Assembly (NCBI GenBank): GCA_903952805.1 | Contig: CAJBHN010000301.1 | Location: 1 to 5,595 of the forward strand | Length of the DNA stretch: 5,595 nt | From: an uncultured Myxococcales bacterium | GTDB lineage: Bacteria > Myxococcota > UBA727 > VGSZ01 | Reading direction: 5' to 3' | Part shown: in pieces, positions 5,449 to 5,595 of the stretch | Layout of the letters: every line of letters starts with the position of its first letter | Position numbering within the stretch: position 1 is the stretch's first letter | The notes under the pieces: model-generated | What the model was told of the DNA's origin: nothing | The model's input: the letters and a program-made list of their open reading frames with translations, nothing else | The model's database searches: none | Translations under genes and position numbers: made by a program

Positions 5449-5595
5449 ATGCCCCCCAGCAAGTATGACGAGGCTATCGCTGCCGCGACGAGGGTGATCT
5501 CGGAAGCCATTCTTGCGCGAGAGGCCGACCTCGTGCACCAAGCCAGGGACGTCGACCGTATCGTTCTCGGCATTGTTCGTGAGGTCGGCCGCGCC
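5449..5595 (+). CDS. N-terminal part of an unidentified helical protein (3' truncated by window)
   Basis: ATG at 5449 with a near-perfect Shine-Dalgarno AGGAGG (5437-5442) at six bases. The frame is open to the window end (49 codons). It begins MPPSKYDEAIAAATRVISEA and continues with a charged, Ala/Val/Ile-rich sequence that looks fully alpha-helical, ending VLGIVREVGRA. No signal peptide or membrane segment is present, so a cytoplasmic protein is likely. It is divergent from the DUF1552 operon. I do not recognise the family from this part; N-termini of some transposases have a similar helical character, but nothing else here supports that. Confidence 0.75.
   Translation, partial: MPPSKYDEAIAAATRVISEAILAREADLVHQARDVDRIVLGIVREVGRA

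Noticed and set aside
5317..5541. N-terminal extension of the DUF1552 frame up to 5541
   Set aside because: The extension would precede the Tat signal, overlap the divergent gene and its Shine-Dalgarno, and has no similarity to the family; ATG at 5316 gives a proper signal peptide.

Overview
GC-rich bacterial chromosomal DNA. The gene content (a Tat-exported DUF1552 protein paired with a DUF1592/DUF1588-type cytochrome c lipoprotein) is typical of Myxococcota and Planctomycetota. I lean towards a myxobacterium-like host, but the window alone does not prove this.

Layout. Positions 1-162 hold the last 53 codons of an unidentified plus-strand gene. A 380-base intergenic stretch with two hairpins follows. 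Positions 543-1337 encode a plus-strand membrane protein of unknown function with two transmembrane segments. Positions 1338 to about 1660 look like a decayed, frameshifted plus-strand gene carrying a calpain-like NPWG motif. The main cargo is a two-gene minus-strand operon (5316 to 1718): a Tat-secreted DUF1552 (HXXSHH) protein, then, with a 4-base ATGA overlap, a 771-residue outer-membrane-type lipoprotein. That lipoprotein has two CxxCH haem sites, the PSD3/PSD5/PSD4/PSCyt3/PSD2 domain series and a C-terminal family 2 carbohydrate-binding module (CBM2). A 132-base divergent intergenic region with two hairpins separates this operon from a plus-strand gene that starts at 5449 and runs off the window.

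How the parts work together. Both operon products are exported, one folded through Tat and one as a lipoprotein. Their overlap implies coupled translation. DUF1552 and DUF1592-type proteins co-occur widely but have no established biochemical function. Here the CBM2 keeps all three aromatic positions that bind cellulose in the CBM2a type, so the most specific inference is a haem-containing redox complex at the cell surface, tethered to a polysaccharide. This CBM2 fusion is the most interesting item. The rest of the window looks ordinary; there is no CRISPR array, RNA gene or complete mobile element that I can support.
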